Shown piece after piece: positions 62,740 through 64,000 of a DNA stretch of 64,000 nt. Position 1 is the stretch's first letter. Every line of letters starts with the position of its first letter. Under the pieces are notes generated by a model. The model saw only the letters and a program-made list of their open reading frames with translations, was not told the DNA's origin and searched no databases. Both the position numbers and the translations under genes were made by a program. Location: positions 104,619 through 168,618 of the forward strand of contig NZ_DLHN01000006.1 of NCBI RefSeq assembly GCF_002483235.1, written 5' to 3'. The DNA comes from Pedobacter glucosidilyticus. GTDB taxonomy: Bacteria; Bacteroidota; Bacteroidia; Sphingobacteriales; Sphingobacteriaceae.

Positions 62740-63066
62740 TCACCATATCATCCACCAAGGTTTTTTTATCTGTATAAAAACGCCATGAGCTTCGATTTTT
62801 AAGGGATAAGTTCTGAGATAATCACCTTGTCCTGCTTTTCCTTTTCCTGTTTTTAAGCAATATCCATAACGATGTACTGGGCAAATGATATAACCTTCTT
62901 TGCACCAACCTCTGCTTAAATCAGCACCAGCATGCGGGCATGTTGATGCAAAAGCATAATATGTATTTTGATTATATGCAATACTAATTTTCTTACCATA
63001 AAGCTTAATCTGTATCATAAGATCATTTTCCGGAAGCTTATCTAAAACTTTAATCCACTGTATCAT
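62740..63066 (-). CDS. Rieske [2Fe-2S] protein
   Basis: A 108-residue soluble Rieske protein. The cluster ligands are Cys43-x-His45 in CPHAGADL and Cys62-x2-His65 in CPVHRYGYC. No membrane anchor, so it resembles small ferredoxin-type subunits (as in NirD or dioxygenase systems). The ATG at 63066 is preferred; a frame to 63102 starts at TTG. Partner unknown. Divergent from queE. Confidence 0.88.
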   Translation of the reverse strand: MIQWIKVLDKLPENDLMIQIKLYGKKISIAYNQNTYYAFASTCPHAGADLSRGWCKEGYIICPVHRYGYCLKTGKGKAGQGDYLRTYPLKIEAHGVFIQIKKPWWMIW

Positions 63067-63110
63067 TAGTTTCTGCGCTATAAAAACAGGATTTTTAAGC
63101 AAAATAGCAT

Positions 63111-63118
63111 TATCTTTG
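63111..63118 (+). promoter_or_regulatory. -7 box of queE
   Basis: TATCTTTG, 19 nt before the TTG start at 63138. Confidence 0.45.
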
Positions 63119-63137
63119 CGAAATTAAAAAGATTAGC

Positions 63138-63761
63138 TTGAAGAATTTTATCCCAGAAGACGGCACTTTACTTCCTTTAATGGAAGAGTTTTACACCATA
63201 CAAGGCGAAGGATTTAATACCGGTAAAGCTGCCTATTTTATTAGATTAGGTGGTTGTGATGTGGGTTGCCATTGGTGTGATGTAAAAGAAAGCTGGGATG
63301 CTGATTTACATCCACTTACACCTAGTGATGAAATTGTTAAAAATGCTACTCAATATCCGGGTAAAGCTGTTGTAATTACCGGTGGCGAACCCTTGTTATA
63401 TAATCTTGATTATTTGACAAACAAGTTAAAAGAGAACAAGATTTTAACTTTTATTGAAACTTCTGGTGCCTACCCATTATCAGGCAGTTGGGATTGGATT
63501 TGCTTATCTCCAAAAAAATTTAAAGCCCCTAACCCATCAATAGCTCAATTTGCAAATGAACTTAAAATCATTGTTTTTAACAAAAGTGATTTTGCCTGGG
63601 CAGAGGAGCATGCTTTGTTGGTTGGCCCCAATTGTAAACTGTATTTACAACCAGAATGGTCTAAGGCTAATGAAATGCTTCCTCTGATTATAGATTATGT
63701 TAAGAATAACCCTAAATGGGAAATATCTTTACAAACGCATAAATATTTGAATATCCCCTAA
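63138..63761 (+). CDS. queE: 7-carboxy-7-deazaguanine synthase
   Basis: A 207-residue radical-SAM enzyme that forms the deazaguanine ring of queuosine precursors from carboxytetrahydropterin. The cluster motif is CDVGCHWC (C-x3-C-x2-C) at about 29-36, with EEFYTIQGEGFNTG before it and TGGEPLLYNL after. The start is TTG at 63138, because the conserved sequence PEDGTLLPL precedes the first ATG (63180). QueC, QueD and QueF are not in the window. Confidence 0.94.
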   Translation: MKNFIPEDGTLLPLMEEFYTIQGEGFNTGKAAYFIRLGGCDVGCHWCDVKESWDADLHPLTPSDEIVKNATQYPGKAVVITGGEPLLYNLDYLTNKLKENKILTFIETSGAYPLSGSWDWICLSPKKFKAPNPSIAQFANELKIIVFNKSDFAWAEEHALLVGPNCKLYLQPEWSKANEMLPLIIDYVKNNPKWEISLQTHKYLNIP

Positions 63762-63799
63762 TAATACATAATTTAGTTAACTGAACTTAAATTATACTG

Positions 63800-64000
63800 A
63801 TGAGATTTTTATCCTGTTTATTATTATTAAGCATAAGTATATTATGCTTCGGACAGGATAAGTATTCCTCTAAAGACAAAACTGCTATCAGAAGTTACGA
63901 GAAAGCCAGTTACTTCTTAGATTTAAATCGCTTTTCAGAAGCAAAAGTTGAGTTAAACTATGCTGTTAAACAGGATGATGAATTTATTGAAGCTTATTTG
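63800..64000 (+). CDS. TPR-containing exported protein, partial (possible OmpA/PD40-type)
   Basis: 67 codons visible before the window ends. Residues 1-18 are a signal peptide (ending CFGQ); the mature part begins with a TPR-type helix pair (SYEKASYFLDLNRFSEAKVELNYAVKQ in pieces). In Bacteroidota proteins with such a start often continue with PD40 propeller repeats and an OmpA domain, as in PorE of the type IX secretion system. The rest lies outside, so this is a suggestion only. Confidence 0.7.
   Translation, partial: MRFLSCLLLLSISILCFGQDKYSSKDKTAIRSYEKASYFLDLNRFSEAKVELNYAVKQDDEFIEAYL

Noticed and set aside
1..64000. rRNA, tRNA, insertion sequences, prophage or toxin-antitoxin genes
   Set aside because: I looked for them in gaps and coding regions and found none; the gaps are short and hold promoters, terminators and AT-rich leaders. 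A covariance-model search would be needed to exclude small ncRNAs.

Overview
This 64 kb window is chromosomal DNA from a member of the Bacteroidota, most likely a Sphingobacteriaceae (Pedobacter-like) bacterium. The evidence is a low GC content, AT-rich leaders mostly without Shine-Dalgarno sequences, recurrent TAnnTTTG -7 boxes (the Bacteroidota sigma-factor consensus), a FecA-type TonB receptor with a CarboxypepD_reg-like N-terminus, a long NusB, DUF3276 and DUF5522 proteins, LytTR and hybrid-type sensor families, and the order nusB-DUF1573-yajC-YbbR-coaE. The assignment to family level is inference from recognisable protein families; no rRNA or tRNA gene was found. I count 67 protein genes, two of them cut by the window edges.

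Layout. 1-7 kb (mostly minus strand): a truncated Cache/HAMP sensor, a FecA-like TonB receptor with a good promoter, a tandem pair of cold-shock proteins, a PUR-alpha-like DUF3276 protein and an ABC exporter. 7-13 kb (plus): leucine-type dehydrogenase, then a compact housekeeping run (nusB, DUF1573 lipoprotein, yajC, YbbR, coaE, an MBL-fold ligase-associated exonuclease, DUF5522, MarR). 13-15 kb (minus): an overlapping methyltransferase-PAP2-ZIP operon. 15-24 kb: glmM, an S23-like four-helix-bundle gene set among direct and inverted repeats, cysteine desulfurase, a Tat-type MBL hydrolase, accD, fbaA, GNAT, SGNH hydrolase. 23-27 kb: FAS1 lipoprotein, LytS-type kinase, LytTR regulator and an outer-membrane protein, probably one signalling unit. 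27-38 kb: two hotdog thioesterases, Hsp20, a conserved Bacteroidota protein of unproven function, YigZ, EamA, ribD, a short histidine kinase, prmC, xerD, aroQ, GT2, LpxL-like acyltransferase and WbqC. 38-50 kb: corA and mgtE side by side, bioB, DsbA/NmrA pair, a radical-SAM plus DUF4130-type pair linked to DNA metabolism, FUSC, ThuA, DEAD-box helicase and VF530. 50-64 kb: CPA2 antiporter, Ku and LigD (non-homologous end joining), ppc, TPR protein and gyrA, Rieske protein, queE, and the start of a TPR/OmpA-type protein.

The most interesting material concerns DNA metabolism. The radical-SAM protein (43621-44880) ends in QLALF, a match to the bacterial sliding-clamp-binding motif; its start is preceded by a perfect 12-bp inverted repeat that overlaps a TAnnTTTG box; and it is overlapped by its uncharacterised partner gene. 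In the same 64 kb lie Ku/LigD and a ligase-associated nuclease that is separated from any ligase. Other notable points are several genes whose TAnnTTTG box lies only 3-5 nt before the start codon (candidate leaderless mRNAs), an Ala at the GyrA Ser83 quinolone position, and repeats flanking the four-helix-bundle gene. Most of the rest is ordinary core genome. There are no prophage genes, IS elements or CRISPR arrays.
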